Numbered from the stretch's first letter, positions 22,165 through 34,779 are shown. The stretch: 64,000 bases of DNA from Chelydra serpentina (GCA_037349315.1 JBAIAC010000004.1:42225001-42289000), one strand, 5' to 3'. Notes: generated from the letters alone by a model not told the origin. A program made the numbers and translations.

Positions 22165-22310
22165 TTCCATTTGAGGATCTCAAAATAATCTTGGTATGAA
22201 ATATCCTCACTTCACAGATAGGGGAGTAGGCACAAAGCAGTTAAGTGATTTGCCCAAGGTTACACAGAAAATGTGTAGCAAAGCTAGAAACCCAGATCTC
22301 CTGATTCTCA
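22165..22310 (-). repeat. CORE-SINE/MIR-like relic
   Basis: Carries the inverted core order (TCACTTCACAGATAGGG, then AGTGATTTGCCCAAGGTTAC and CCCAGATCTCCTGATTC) of an old minus-strand MIR-type SINE. Confidence 0.75.
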
Positions 22311-22311
22311 T

Positions 22312-22823
22312 AAGACCCATACTGGGTCAGACCAAAGGTCCATCTAGCCCAGTATCCTGTCTTCTGACAGTGGCCAATGCCAGTTGCTTCAGAAGGAATG
22401 AACAGAACAGGTAATCATCAAGTGATCCATCCCCCATTCCCAGCTTCTGGCAAACAGAGGCTAGGGACACCATCCCTGCCCCTCCTGGCTACTAGCCATT
22501 GATGGACCTATGCTCCATGAATTTATCTAGTTCTTTTTTTAACCCTGTTATAGTCTTGGCCTTCACAAGATCCTCTGGCAAAGAGTCCCATAGGCTGACT
22601 GTGCGTTGTGTGAAGAAATACTTCCTGTTGTTTGTTTTAAACCTGTAGCCTAATAATTTCATTTGGTTCTTGTTAGGAGAAGGAATAAATAACACTTCCT
22701 TATTTACTTTCTCCACACCAGTCATGATTTTATAGACTTCCATCATATCCCCCCTTATGTCATCTCTTTTCCAAGCTGAAAAGTCCCAGTCTTGTTAATC
22801 TCTCCTCATATGGAAGCTGTTCC
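22312..22823 (-). mobile_element. CR1 LINE 3' fragment
   Basis: 5'-truncated CR1. The minus-strand frame at 22746-22492 encodes the C-terminal tail of the reverse-transcriptase protein (MMEVYKIMTGVEKV; KYFFTQRTVSLWDSLPEDLV; GLKKELDKFM), followed by 3' UTR sequence (CATACTGGGTCAGACCAAAGG in plus orientation). No catalytic domain is present, so it is dead. Confidence 0.88.
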
Positions 22824-22824
22824 A

Positions 22825-22929
22825 TAGGGTTGCCAACCCTCCTGGATTGTCCTGGAGTCTCCAGGAATTAAAGATTATGTCATTTGACGAAACCTTCAGG
22901 AAAACGGCCAACCAAAATTGGCAACCCTA
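22825..22929. mobile_element. Short inverted-repeat element, TAGGGTTGCCAA ends
   Basis: 105 bp, left TAGGGTTGCCAACCCTCC, right TTGGCAACCCTA. No convincing target duplication. It lies at the 5' boundary of the CR1 fragment; a hAT-like origin is possible but unproven. Confidence 0.6.
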
Positions 22930-23684
22930 CCCCACTGCCAGGAGCCCACCCTGGCTCCCACAGGCCTCCATTCCTCCAGACCTACTCCTCTCCAGCAGAT
23001 TCCCTTGATTCCCTCCCCTCCCCACCGAGCATGTAGCCTCCCACTCCCTCAGGCCCCAATCCTCTGGTAGGCTCCAGCTGCTTCTGCCTATAGCCTGCAG
23101 GGGAAGGGACTGCCCAGGGCACCAACCTCCAGTAACTCTCACATCCTACACTGTGGTGCAAGGGTAAGGGTGAGGCTGCTGCCGCTGAGTTTGGAGTTGG
23201 AGAAGGTGTCAGCTCTGCTGCATTGGTGCACATGGTCTAGGGCTCTGCCTCACTCAGAGAGCACAAGAGCACTCCAGGATTGCAGGCAGTTACTACTACT
23301 GCTGCCCACAGTGTAAGCAGCACAGCAGCCTCAATAGGCCAGACAGGAAACTGCATGCAGCAACTCCTGGAGTGCTTGTGTTTAGCTGTGAGGTCACAGG
23401 AGCCCCTTAAAAATTACCTGAAATTGCAACTCTTCAGAACTTCACAATCAGCTGAACTGAAACCTCTGACAGCCAGGAAATGAAGAGTTAAGGCACACAC
23501 CAGCCCTGCAACGCAACCTTATCTGTCCCCCTTGGAGCCGGGAATAGCCACTGAGAATGGTTCAGTAATATTAATGCCATATATAGATATGAAAAAGGAC
23601 TATGAGAAGGTGCATTGTTTGTGTTGTGTTCAAAAGGTAACTGCAGCATTGATCTGCACATGCTCTGGCTGCATTCACTGGGTT
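22930..23684. other. SPATA13 intron, nothing recognised
   Basis: Moderately GC-rich sequence with no gene or clear repeat. Confidence 0.4.
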
Positions 23685-23692
23685 ACGTGTAG

Positions 23693-24224
23693 CATAGGCG
23701 ACGACTCCGTGGGTGCTCCAGGGCTGGAGCACCCACAGGGAAGAATTGGTGGGTGCTCCCCACCAGCCCCCCGCCCAGCTCACCTCCACTCCACCTCCCC
23801 TGAGCGCGCTGCCGCCGCTCCGCTTCTGCCCCCTCCCTCCCAGGCTTACCGCCAAACAGCTGACTCCCACGGCAAGCCTGGGAAGGTAGGGGTGGGGGGA
23901 GGAGAAGCGGAGCGGCGACAGCACGCTCAGGGGAGGCAGAGTGGAGCTGAGCTGGAGCGGGGAGCAGTTCCTCTGTCATCCCCCACAGAGGGTTACATCC
24001 TGCGGCCCTCCTCGCACCCCCTCTACCCCAGCTCACCTCCGCTCCGCATTCTGAGCGCGCCACCGCTTCTCCCCCCCCCTCCCAGGCTTGCCGAAGGGGA
24101 TGGAGGGGAAATGTGGCACGCCCAGGGGAGGGGGCGGGGATTTGGGGAAGGGGTTGGAATGGGGGCGGAGTCAGGGCGGGGGGGCACGAGCACCCACCAG
24201 CACCGGCCAAAGTCGGCGCCTGTG
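23693..24224. mobile_element. hAT miniature element, second copy of the CATAGG family
   Basis: 532 bp. Ends CATAGGCGACGACTCC and the complement of CACAGGCGCCGAC; the 8-bp duplication ACGTGTAG/ACATGTAG (23685-23692, 24225-24232) differs by one C-to-T at a CpG. The internal inverted blocks match those of 20478-20863. Confidence 0.88.
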
Positions 24225-24232
24225 ACATGTAG

Positions 24233-25285
24233 CTGTACTGAATGGTGGCGGGATTAGTTGGAGCGGGTTGGAAGAGATGTTACTGTGCTATGAGAACAGG
24301 CCAGCATATCTTGAGGGATCAAGTTTGCCTCATATCAGCAGTGAGTTCTTTAGGCTGCATCAGTACAGGTGCACTGATTGTCAGCTGTCTCTAGTGGCAT
24401 GCATGACTGTGGTCTCTATGGTTAACAATAGGTAAGTGAAGGCAGTGTCTCAGAAAGGACCTTTGGGCAAAAGTTAAGGGGTGGTAAAATTTTGTAAGTC
24501 TAAGGTGGTTTGTGTGAAGCAGACTCAGTGTTTGAGTGTAGGCAGCTCCTGTTTGCCATGCTTGACATAAACCCAAAGTTTGCCTTTGCATAGAGGAGTG
24601 TTAGACTTTCCCTTATAGAGCTCATATACTCTATTCCCCAATGTCCTGTAGCACAGGCATGGGTAGTGCTAGTATGTGTGTTATTGGGGCGTTGGGCATT
24701 GCTCATAAAGGGAAGAGTTCAGATTGCACTGTGGGCGTGGTGTGCACCTTATTCATTTCCTGGTTGTAAAATGTTAGTCCAGTTGAACTAGACATTGTGG
24801 AAAGTCATAAGATACCACCACGCAACCTTAACTGCATTAATGAAGATTTTTGTAAGTAAATTTCCTAGATGGTGTCGCTGTGGTGGTGTTTTCTTTGTTT
24901 TACAGAAAAAGACCTTTTATTTGTAGGGGATAGTGGTGAGAGAGGGACGTATAGTTATTACAGGGGTTTCCTGGTGAAAATGAGGCTTGATAACAGATGC
25001 TATTTGGTTCATAAATGATCCTACCACTGCCTGCACACTTTGTTATAATTTAGTGGTGATAATGGTCAGACTATAGAATTTTTATTTATTTATTTTTAAC
25101 TTGGGGGTGCTCACCGGGTAGGGAAAGGAAACACAGACATGGGTTATTTCAAAATATTTTGAACATTTTATTGCATGTAGGTTACCCTAACTTTAAACAA
25201 GTGAAAGGAGAACAGTATCTATCCGAGTCATGACTGCATTACCCTTGGCTCTTTCATCTGTTTAATTAATGCTAATTAATTAATT
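24233..25285. other. SPATA13 intron, nothing recognised
   Basis: No gene, exon signal or named repeat. Confidence 0.4.
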
Positions 25286-25289
25286 GCTA

Positions 25290-25376
25290 TTTTCCCAGCG
25301 CTCTGCGGCAACTACACAAGCTACATTAAAATACTGCCACAGCAGTGCTTTAACGTTAGCAGTGAAGACATGCCCT
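25290..25376. mobile_element. Harbinger miniature element, right-end remnant
   Basis: Shares CAGCGCTCTGC, AACTACACAAGC and CAGTGCTTTAACG blocks with the 52311-52993 element and ends AGTGAAGACATGCCC before TAA. Confidence 0.6.
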
Positions 25377-25484
25377 AAGAGAGGTATGAAGTGGCCCAGG
25401 AGAGGAATACAGCCTGAAACAATAGCTCTGAGAGGTATGAACTGCTCCATGCATCTCAGCGGATGTTTCCATCCTCTCTCCTTG

Positions 25485-25745
25485 TGGTATATCTACAGTG
25501 GGCCACTGTAACACTTCAGTGTAGACACTACCTATGCTGATAGGAGGGATTCTCCCATAAGCATAGGCATTCCACATCCATGAGAGATGGGTAGCTAGAG
25601 TGATGGAAGAATTCTTCTGTCGATCTAGCACACTCTACAATGGTGGTTATATCATCTTACCTACACCCCTCATGGGTGTGGATTTTTCACACCCCTAAGC
25701 GATGTAGATAAGCCAACTTAATTTTTAAGTGTCGATGAGGCCTTG
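25485..25745. mobile_element. Harbinger-like miniature element, diverged
   Basis: Diverged ends (GGTATATCTACAGTGGG; right AGTGTCGATGAGGCC) with internal TTTTTCACACCCCTAAGCG shared with other Harbinger miniature elements here (14.8 kb and 52.2 kb). Boundaries are approximate. Confidence 0.55.
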
Positions 25746-26679
25746 GTCTCAGCAATGTGGTTGACCACAGGCTCCCAGCATGCCTGTTCTCAGCTGCAAA
25801 CTACAATCTCAGTGCTGTACACTATGCCACCCACTGACCTTGTGCATTCCACTCCTCACTCATCTATGCATTGTACTGTATGCCTGTTTTATGCCATAAG
25901 CTTGCCTGTTCTCAGCTCCCTAACTCCTCTCACCACTGTGTGCCTGTTCCATGCACTGAACATGCTCATTCCCAGCTCTCCATCCTGGGCTCAGCACTGC
26001 GGGGACATGTTTTAAAAGGGAGACAGAAACTGGGGGGGTGTATACAAGAGCAGCACCAGCTGTTTTGCCGCCTCAGGCGGCGCCTCCAGGAGAAGCTGCC
26101 GCCGAAATGCCGCCGAGGACCTGGGCAGCCGAAGAACCTGCCGCCGAAATGCCGCCGGAGGCACAGAAACATTTCAGGCACAGAAACAGAGGCACAGAAA
26201 CATTTCCTTTGTGCAGGCATGGGCATTGATGCCCTGAGGCTGAGGTGGCCATTAGTCAGAAACTCCATTACATTTTCCTGAGTTCTTCATCTGATATGTC
26301 TCAAAATACATATCTACCACTAGTGCAGGGTGTGCATTTCTGGTGTGCATTTCAGTTTGGACAACTGAAGGAGGAGATAAACTGCAAAGAAAACTCACAG
26401 AAGTACTTCACAGCCTCACGGGTAAAAATCAGTCAATATTAACACCAAGATTTGGTTATTTTTATATAAGTGTCAGAAAATAGGACATAAGGCAATATTA
26501 AATATAATTTAGTAATAACCTGTATGTCTGATGTACACATACATTGAAACCGATTTTCTTTATGTCTTTACAGAGTTATGTTGGGATGTGAAGGCAGGAG
26601 TTTAGATTCAGTGCTTGATGAGGTCATGGTTCACCACTAGATGGCAGCTAGGTAGCATTAATTCTGTCATTTATCTGCT
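25746..26679. other. SPATA13 intron, no gene
   Basis: Nothing coding. A short GC-rich tract at 26040-26170 with repeated CCGCCGAAATGCCGCCG units is a low-complexity patch. Confidence 0.4.
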
Positions 26680-26955
26680 ACATATCATAGAATATCAGGG
26701 TTGGAAGTAGGGTGACCAGATGGGAAGACCCGAAAATCGGGACTTCCCACAAAAAAAAACAAAACCGCTCAACCAAACGTCTGGTCACCCTAGTTGGAAG
26801 GGACCTTAGTAGGTCATCTAGTCCAATCCCCTGCTCAAAGCAGGACCAATCCCCAATTTTTGCCCCAGATCCCCAAATGGCCCCCTCAAGGATTGAACTC
26901 ACAACCCTGGGTTTAGCAGGCCAATGCTCAAACCACTGAGCTATCCCTGCCCCCC
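26680..26955 (-). repeat. tRNA-headed SINE with CR1-like tail, interrupted
   Basis: Read on the minus strand: box A (TAGCTCAGTGG), box B (GGTTGTGAGTTCAATCC), a body ending GGTTGGACTAGATGACC, then a CR1-type tail (AACCCTGATATTCTATGAT). Interrupted at GTTGGAAG by the hAT miniature element at 26708-26792. Confidence 0.9.
26708..26792. mobile_element. hAT miniature element, TAGGGTGACCAGA family
   Basis: 85 bp with ends TAGGGTGACCAGA/TCTGGTCACCCTA and a perfect 8-bp duplication GTTGGAAG (26700-26707, 26793-26800) inside the SINE tail. Confidence 0.92.
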
Positions 26956-26959
26956 ATAT

Positions 26960-27610
26960 AGGAAATGCAACTGACATACATAAACATACATTAGCATTCT
27001 TAGGTCTCCAGGCTGTTAAAAAGCATCTCTGCACGTGCACTCTGGGTGTGAAAATTGCAGAAAGAGGACTGGTTTTGGCATCTCAAGAACTTTTAATGAG
27101 AAACTCTTCTACTGCCCTGATGCATATACGTTATTACATGTCATTTCCCAATTTTATCACAGTTCTGAGTATCACAGTAATCAAAGCTATTTTTAATTGT
27201 ATTACTTTGTCCAGAAGAATGATGATGCTTATAATGAATATTTACAGTCACTTTTTACAAAATGCATCAGGCCTCATTAACATAAGAAATCCTCACCCAT
27301 CTCAAATCTATAATTTGACTAGCAGAGACTTGTGTGATTTATAATTAATGCAGGCACTCCACATTTTTGTAGACAGTATAAGGTTCATTCTGACAAACAG
27401 GAGGCAGCAGAACATATCATAGTCTTCTGATTTTATAAACTTTTCTTCTGGGATACAAAAGGGTGAGACCTTATGTATAATGTTTTGTTTTTGGGTGCAC
27501 TGGTGCAGTTAAACCAATGTAGTTGTATACCCTTAGCACAGATGGGCTGCGTCAGCCTAAATTGTGACTTGCATCGGCTGTACTTTGAAAGTGAGGCAAA
27601 TCACAGTTTA
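26960..27610. other. SPATA13 intron, nothing recognised
   Basis: AT-rich, no gene seen. Confidence 0.4.
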
Positions 27611-27612
27611 AA

Positions 27613-28386
27613 CAGGTGTGCGGTGCAAGGAAGTTTCGCGCCCTAGGCAAAACTTCCTTGCACCAGCCCTGTGTCCTCCCGCCCCCCCACCCCGCAATGC
27701 CGCCCCCAGCCCGCCAACTCCCCCGCCCATGAGAGCTCAGCCTCTACCCCCGCAATGCCGCCCAACCCCCCAGCCAGCTCCCCCGCCCGCCGGGCACTCA
27801 GCCCCACCACCACCACCCGCGGGAGCTGAGCGGGGAGCCGGGGGGCGGCTCGCGGCAGCTGCTCCCGGCTTCCTGCTCAGCAGCGGGGCGGGGCAGCGGG
27901 GTGGCTCGCCGCGGCTGCCCCCCCCCCCGGCTCCCCGCTCAGCAGCGGGGCGGTGGGGGCAGCGGAGCAGCTCGCGTGCCCCCAGCTCCGGCGCTGAGCG
28001 GGGCGGCTTGCGGCGGCTCCCCCCAGGTGGCTCCCCGCTCAGGCGCAGAACGGAGGGTCAGCTCGCAGCGGCTGCCCCTTGGCTCCCCGCTCAGCGGCTC
28101 CAGCCTCAGCAGCGGGGCGGGGGGGCATCAGGGCGGCTCATGGCAGCTGCCCCCCGGCTCCCCGCTCAGGCGCTGAGCAGGGGGGCAGCGGGGCGGCTCG
28201 CGGAGGCTGCCCCACAGCTCCCCGCTCAGGCGCTGAGCAGAGGGGCAGGGGGTGGCTCGCGGAGGCTGCCCCTCAGCTCCCCGCTCAGCAGCTGAGCAGG
28301 GAGCTGGGAGGCAGATGCTCGCCGCCCCCCAAATCTTGGCGCCCTAGGCGACCGCCTAGGGTTGCCTAGTGGGCACGCCGGCCCTG
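27613..28386. mobile_element. GC-rich hAT-type element with internal repeats
   Basis: Left end has the palindrome GTGCAAGGAAGTTTCG...AAACTTCCTTGCACC; right end GGGCACGCCGGCCCTG is the complement of CAGGGCCGGC. The interior is a degenerate array of roughly 50-70-bp units built on GGGGCGGCTCGCGG and GCTCCCCGCTCAG. It lies in the opposite orientation to the copy at 52567. No matching 8-bp duplication (AGTTTAAA against ACTAGAGT), so the ends may be damaged. The long Pro/Arg/Ala-rich open frames here are composition artefacts. Confidence 0.75.
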
Positions 28387-29193
28387 ACTAGAGTTCTGTA
28401 CTGATGCAGCCATATCAATGTAACTGCACTAGTGCAAAACCCCCACCGTACAGAAGGCCTTAACTGTGTCCCATTTACTCAAAAATGCAGCAATACAACT
28501 GGCCACATCCACGGACAGTGGTAAGTTTTTAATTAGGTGCAATTAAATCCTTTATAGTTAGGAGCAACATGTTAAGTCTCCACCCATCATTTAAAAAATA
28601 TTAATGGACAACTACAGGTAAAATATTTGACTGCTTTTGAAATATGCCTCCAAATATTTCATTAATTTACCAACAGTCATTGCCAGTAATTCACAGTAAA
28701 AACAACTGGAGGTTTGATTTATGTTGTACCTTTCAACATAAAGGCTCTACGAACATTAACATTTTTTGGTCCAAGGGAAGAGTGCGACCTACTGAATCAA
28801 CATGACTGCATGGAGCACCACTTAAGTGTTCTTCAGCAATCTCCCAGCCAAGAACTGACCCAGCCAGTCCTGGCTTCGTTTGGTAAAATCCAACATGATC
28901 ACGTCACAAGGTGGTATAACTGCAGGCCATAATAAACTGCCCTAGAAAATGTACTTGAACAGCTTTGCTGCCAACACTTTCTTTAATATTAATGTACACA
29001 GGGAAAAATAATTTGATGTTAGTTTCCAAACCTAGTATTAAAAAAAAAAAAAATCACTGCTTGCTGGTTGTCAGCATATTTTAGCAGTAACAAGCTGCAA
29101 CAGCTCCTAGCATTCATGTTATTTTTGTATTAATAAAAACAAACCTTGCAACGTGAACATCTAATATATAGTGAGGTTTGCTTTCCTTCTTAC
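28387..29193. other. SPATA13 intron next to the exon donor
   Basis: Non-coding. The GT donor of the large exon is at 29192-29193; a run of 14 A lies at about 29040. Confidence 0.5.
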
Positions 29194-30984
29194 CTCTTCC
29201 TTCTTTTCTTCGGTACCAGAAGCTAAATTGAGGCTCAGCTGAGAGTGGCTGCTTATGCCACTGTCTTCATTTCCATCATCATAGTACCCAGTTTGCACTG
29301 AGTCCTGGAAGCAAACAGGATTTCTCCCCAACTTCGGAGCAGGTAACTCAACTCTTTCCTCACTTTCCATTGAGCTCAGTGACAACGTGCTGTGATGATC
29401 CGGGCAATGGAAATTAATATTGCACTTGACCTTCTCAGCACTGGGGCTCTGAGGTTTAGGGGCAGTGGGCCTCAGAGGAATGCTAGGCTGCTCAGATTCA
29501 CACATAAACTGGCTGGAACTTTTTGGTTCATCAGAGTCTACATAAAACACTTCATTAGGAAGTGCACTAAGGTCGGCAAAAGTGTGTGATGAACTAACAT
29601 CATCTAGGACGCATGATAATGTCCTGAGGCTGTTGGCTTCTCCAGTAAATACATTTGTTTCAGTGTCTGTATCCTGAGAAACAGTTGAGCTATGAAGATG
29701 CGGAGTTCCAGACAAGGTAGAATCTGGACTGCACACAGGGGAAATGCACCTCCGTCTGTCATTTTCATTGACACTAGAAACCCTGCGGGAGTAGTCGTCA
29801 TGTAGTCTGCTGTTTGGCCTTGTTCTCTGGTTTTGTTCGTTCAGAGGAGGCGTCATGCTCATAGGACCATCTTTCTTCCATGCAACATCTGTAACATTGC
29901 TTACAAGTTTCAAAACTCTGTCAAAATCCTTTGCTCTGATAGGGCTCTTCCAGCGTTTTGACCGTCTCTCTGGGTTTCCACTGGCTTTGTCAGAGTCAGC
30001 AGAGGAAGTGCTTACCGTCCTTTGTGGCACTTGCTTTTCATTTGCAATCTTGAGGTCAGTGAGATTTGAGGTGGACTTTCGTTTGAACGAGCTCTTTTTC
30101 AAAAAGTTTAAGTTATCTGTGCTTTTGCTTCTCCTGTAGATAATCCTGTTGTTTTCAGGATCTTTCACTAAAATTTCACAGATCTTTGGCTCCTGGGTGA
30201 TGGGAGATGTTGGCCTGGTGCAGTTCTGCTGACTCTGAATTTTATCGGTGTCTAATAAATTAATGCGACCAACACCATAGGCGCGTCTGATACTGCGTGA
30301 TCGGTGAGTATTCCTCAGGAAGGAATCGTCACTTTCCTCTACATCAGAGCAATCAGAAGCCAAACCATCCACTGCATTATGGAAATCATGTAAAGGCCCC
30401 GAATAAGAATACCGGTTAGTCTGAACTCTCACCACTGCACCATTCGAAACATGTTTTCCCACAGTGTTCTCATTTAAGACATCTGAGCTTTCTCTGGCCT
30501 GAATTCCTTGAAGAACTGAAGATTTTAATTTCTTGAAAGATCCCATTTTTCTAATGGAAGACAAAGCATTCCATGTTGAAGAGCTGCCCATCACAATCAG
30601 AGAACGAGGCCTTTCTGAGCTGGAGGTAGTTCGTTTCCTAGGGGCAGAGAAAAAGCGCATGATTTTTGAAGGGCTGAGATTGTCATCTTGTATTTCCTCT
30701 TCAGCACCGGCGTTGCTATTGCATCCCCCATTGCTAGTTATACTTCTTGGTTCTTTATTATCCATTACTATACAGGTAACAGTGGTGCCATTTCCGCAGC
30801 CATTCTGAAATGTTGTCATGTCCTCGATGCCATAAGCATGAGGGCAGGGAGTGCTGTAGCTCAGATCCACAATACCATCTTCCTCAGGTGTCCCAGGTCC
30901 CAGCCCTTCATCTACTGCACCTCTTCTTGCCTTGTTTTCACATCTACTGTGTGAACTGAGCTCTCCAGACTGCACTGCCTGCAT
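29194..30984 (-). CDS. SPATA13: SPATA13 (ASEF2) long N-terminal coding exon
   Basis: Large exon of 597 codons from the ATG at 30984 to a GAG|GTAAGA donor (last exon base 29194), phase 0. SPATA13 is a Rho-family guanine nucleotide exchange factor (Cdc42/Rac) that binds APC and drives actin remodelling and migration; its SH3, DH and PH domains are encoded further 3'. This exon encodes the poorly structured N-terminal extension of the long isoform: serine-rich, with a basic patch around SIRKMGSFKKLKSS near residue 145 that I recognise from SPATA13, and acidic and proline-rich stretches later. The identification is secured by the downstream exons. Upstream of the ATG lies a pyrimidine tract ending in GATGCAG, so the acceptor could fall immediately after ATGCAG, with initiation in an earlier exon; I cannot decide. 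ARHGEF4 (ASEF) is the main alternative and is less likely. Confidence 0.88.
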
Positions 30985-33379
30985 CAAGAAAACAAAGCCA
31001 GCAGTTAGCCATTTTCCCCCCTACAAAATGAGACATGGTTTCCTATGAATAAAATCAAGGAATATTAACTAAACAAAGCTGTATCATGGGGTTCGGGAAA
31101 AGCTGTTAATAGTTCACTTTAAACAACAAAAGGGATACTTATGTTCCATTTAGTTATTTAAAAGACCAATTTAACTTAAATATGTTTTTGTTTATCTGAC
31201 TCAAATAATCAAACCTACCTTAGTAGAGCAGATAAACTGTAATGCTATGTGAGTTCTCACCCAGTTTAACAATACATTTTAAGCAAATACAACCCCACGT
31301 CTACAGCACAACATTACATTGCAAGAAACAAAATTCTAAGACTGAAACACAGTGACAGGTGCTTCAGCACTTGCCTTGCTTTCTTTTATTCTTAACTTGA
31401 AGCAAAATGGAAACTTTACGAAAATTAAGGGGGGGGACAGGAGGAGGGAGAGAGATCCAGCCATTTTTCTCATCACAATACTAAGTTCCTGAATTCCAAA
31501 ACACATGAACATATATGCAACCAATGCTTTCGGACTTATAAATTCCCTACCCTGTGCCACCTACTCCTATGATATTATTGACATAATACAACAATAATAG
31601 AACATGTATATTTTTCTATAGTTTGTTGCTATCCAAGGGCCAAACTTTGATCACCTTACTCATGCATGGAGTATCACTGAAGTAATAAATGCAAGGCACT
31701 CAAGTGTCTTGTAATTTCCTTAGCAGACAAGCCTAAGTCAGTCAAATCTACAGCAAAATAATTTTCTCTAATAAAAAGAAAAAATATATACAAGCAGGTA
31801 TTTGAGGCAGTACAAAAAAAAGTAGGCAACGACATACAAAGCCTGCCCTGATGATGTGCTGTTGAAAGAGTGACCTAGGGCAGCCGATGGTGGGATGTGA
31901 TGCAGATGAGCATGGGAGGAAGCAGCATGTGTTGTGCTTCATGTACTACAAACAGACAAATTGGGGTTCACTGGGCTGTGCTTTCCTGACCTTTTTGGTT
32001 CATATACTATCCATGGATGCTGGGAGGGATGGAAATTAAACAAGGCTGGTAAACAATTCATTTAAAAATTTCAGGGACCCCCCCAACCTAAAACAGCTAC
32101 TGCCCTTACCATGAGAGCAACGACAATTTTCCTTGGTACTGTCAAATTTTGCTAGGGCCAGTGGGCTCAGAAATAGCCCGTTCCTGGATACCTGGGTCTT
32201 GGCCATAAAATAAAAGAAAGTAGGAAATGTACAGATATAAAATTTTATTAGAGAATATTTCAGTACCCGTGCAATCTGCCCCTTAACCTCTGAAGCTTGG
32301 TCTCCTTTTTTATTGTAAGGTCTTGGTCTCAAATAGTCATGTGAACTTTAAAGGCTAATTTGAAACAGGAAGTAAAAGCCCCCTAGCAACCAGAGAAGCT
32401 GGGAAGAAGCACTTGGGCACAGCGTGAAGACAGAAAGCTTCCCCGTTCACAGGGTTTAAACAAGCCATTCCCATCACCTCTCCATACTTGCCAGGTCAAT
32501 GAATATTAAAGGGAGAAGCCCCAGTTGTAAATGTACCAGCCCTCCCCCACCCCGTACACATATAAACAATTATCGCCACATGGAGTAGAGTACATTCAAA
32601 AGCGCATTAAGCTTTTTAATGGTTACATTCCCCCCTTAGAATGAATATATACTAAAACACACTATAAATAGTAAACAGTGGACATGTCAAATTATAAGCA
32701 AACATAAGATACCCCAAATGTTAAGCTTTTAGGAGTCTTTAAAAATATTGGATCCAGACTTTTAAAGTTGAATCCCTCCCTTTGGATAAATTTTAAATGG
32801 AGGTTTTAAAATCTTGTTCCCTCAGGAGAAAAGGGGTTTTGCGGTGTGTGTTTCGATGCGACGCTTAAAATCTCCCTCATATACGTTTTCATCCCCCTCA
32901 TTCAAATTGTCTCAGCTCGAGTCTGCCTTGTTGCACTGTTTGGCTAGTTGCCTCCTACAAGAGTTTAGCTGGGAGCAGCTTATTCTACCGCTTTAACAGA
33001 AGCTTTATTGACTAGAAATGGGCAAGAGCTTTCTGAGTAAATCCAAAGGGCCTGAAGTCCAAGCCTGCCCTCATTGTGTTGCCTATGCAAAACTGCTGCT
33101 ACTTTTACTCTATTGTCATGCAAAACCGAGTCTTTTTGAGCAACACGGTTTTCAGCCCCCAAAACACGCCAACTTTCCAAGGACCGCATCTTTTCATAAC
33201 ATTTCATCCACCATCGGCACTACTCTGGAGGGAGAGCGGTGGGTGCAGAGAGACGCACACCCCAAAATAGCGCCACTGATTCCAAGGCAGACGTGTGTAT
33301 TGCGTGTCCCCCCTTCCTCAAGAAATAACTACAGGGGGAGACGCACGAAGGGCAGCGAGAAGACGAACTTGCATACATC
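30985..33379. other. 5' intron or upstream region of SPATA13
   Basis: AT-rich DNA between the CpG block and the first coding exon. A pyrimidine tract just upstream of 30984 fits a splice acceptor. No exon recognised. Confidence 0.5.
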
Positions 33380-34000
33380 CTTTACCCAACACAATGACGG
33401 CCGAAAGCAGCATGCTGCACAGTCCGGGGTCCATGGGGCAGCCAAAGCCCATTCGTGCCTCAGCCACCCAGAGGGGCCCGGGGTTTTCCAAGGGCCGTCA
33501 GCGCTCGCTCGGGCTGGCTCAGGCACAAGCACCTGCCCCGCTGCTCGGCCTCACCCATCGTCCCAGCAGGAAAATCGCAGCCAGGCGAGCAGAGACAGCG
33601 GCGTCCCCTCCCTGCCCCGGCGCGGGGACTGAGAAGGAGCAGGACAGGCGCTAGTGCCAGGCACAGGACAGCAGGCGGGACTCAGCCCCGCTCCCAGCCC
33701 GACCCGCAGCGGCAGCTCCAAGGAGTCCTTCCCCCGCGCTGCTCCCCCGGAGACGGGTCTGTTGCCACATCGCTATGGCAGCAGGCGGGAGGGAAGCGCT
33801 AGACCCACCGAGGGAGGAGGCCGCTCTTCGGGGAGTTGCAGGAGCGGCGCGGGGTTCAAAGGCTGTGCAGAGCCGCCCGAGGAGAGGCAGCGGGAAGAAG
33901 AGCTGCGGAAGCTGCTCCCTCTCACCAGCAGAAGTTCACCCACCCTTGTGTCTCTCCCAGCAGCTACTGTGTCAGGCTGGGGGCCTGCCCTGGCCTCTAC
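33380..34000. promoter_or_regulatory. CpG-rich block, probable SPATA13 promoter
   Basis: GC-rich, CpG-dense sequence of roughly 600 bp in otherwise AT-rich surroundings, 2.4 kb upstream of the first coding exon of the minus-strand gene. Several minus-strand GTGAG motifs (for example near 33553 and 33924) could be donors of a non-coding first exon, but none can be chosen. The plus-strand open frames here have skewed, low-complexity composition and no recognisable domain, as expected by chance in GC-rich DNA. No TE signature is seen. The promoter role is inferred from composition and position only. Confidence 0.55.
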
Positions 34001-34779
34001 AGGGAGGGGCTAGAAGAAGCTTTTCTTCCCCCACGGCTCCTTTTCAATGACAGATTCCCCAGCCTTCCTCAGAAAGCCAACAGGGGGGGAGAGTCCCAGC
34101 TGCTGGCCCCCTCTGGCCCTTTCTCCCCTCCCACCTGGGAGGCAGAGTCCAGGCTCCCCTCCATCTACCACCAAAACAAAGTTGGCCCAGGCTCCGGATA
34201 CTTAGCACCTAGTGAGCGATTTACGCTTTTCAAAGTGCTGCGCACACAGTGATGAAGGGGTTGATTCCCCTTTCCCTCGCCCTCCGACTCCGCCCTGCAA
34301 GAGACAAAGTGGGGCTCTTTGTTGTGCTGTGTTTGAATGTAATTATCATCTTATCAAAACAGATAAAGACTAAACTAGGAGGAGGGTGGCATTTGCACAC
34401 ATTAATAATGAAGCAATTCCTCTTCCACGTTGGGTGTCATTGCTGCTTACTTTGTTCAAGTCGGCTGCCAATTAGGGATTGGAGATGAAGGAAGTGGGAC
34501 AGGCAGGAGCAGAAGAAATTGCAGCCCTCCAAATTATCTGTTCTCCCGATCTTAACTTTCAACAACCTCCCAGCCCTTGAATGTATTTCTGGTTCCCACA
34601 CCCTCTCCTCAGCTGTTGGTCCTCTACAAGTTGCATTCTCATTTGCTGAATTGAGAAATATTTACTTTAATCTGCAGCTTCAAAACCTATCTTCCCCACC
34701 TCTTGCAAGAACTTTCACTTATAATGCATGGTTGCCTGGTATTCCATGTGAGTCTTCCAAGCTGTGGTTGGTTTAAAAC
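34001..34779. other. Flank of the CpG block, nothing recognised
   Basis: GC content falls off across this stretch. No gene on either strand that I can support. Confidence 0.4.

Noticed and set aside
27618..28295. 225-codon plus-strand open frame rich in Pro, Ala, Arg and Gly
   Set aside because: Lies entirely in the GC-rich repeat interior of a hAT-type element; several overlapping frames are open for the same compositional reason and no domain is seen.
33018..34252. Overlapping plus-strand open frames in the CpG block
   Set aside because: GC-rich composition effect; no homology that I recognise, no splice structure, and antisense to the SPATA13 promoter region.
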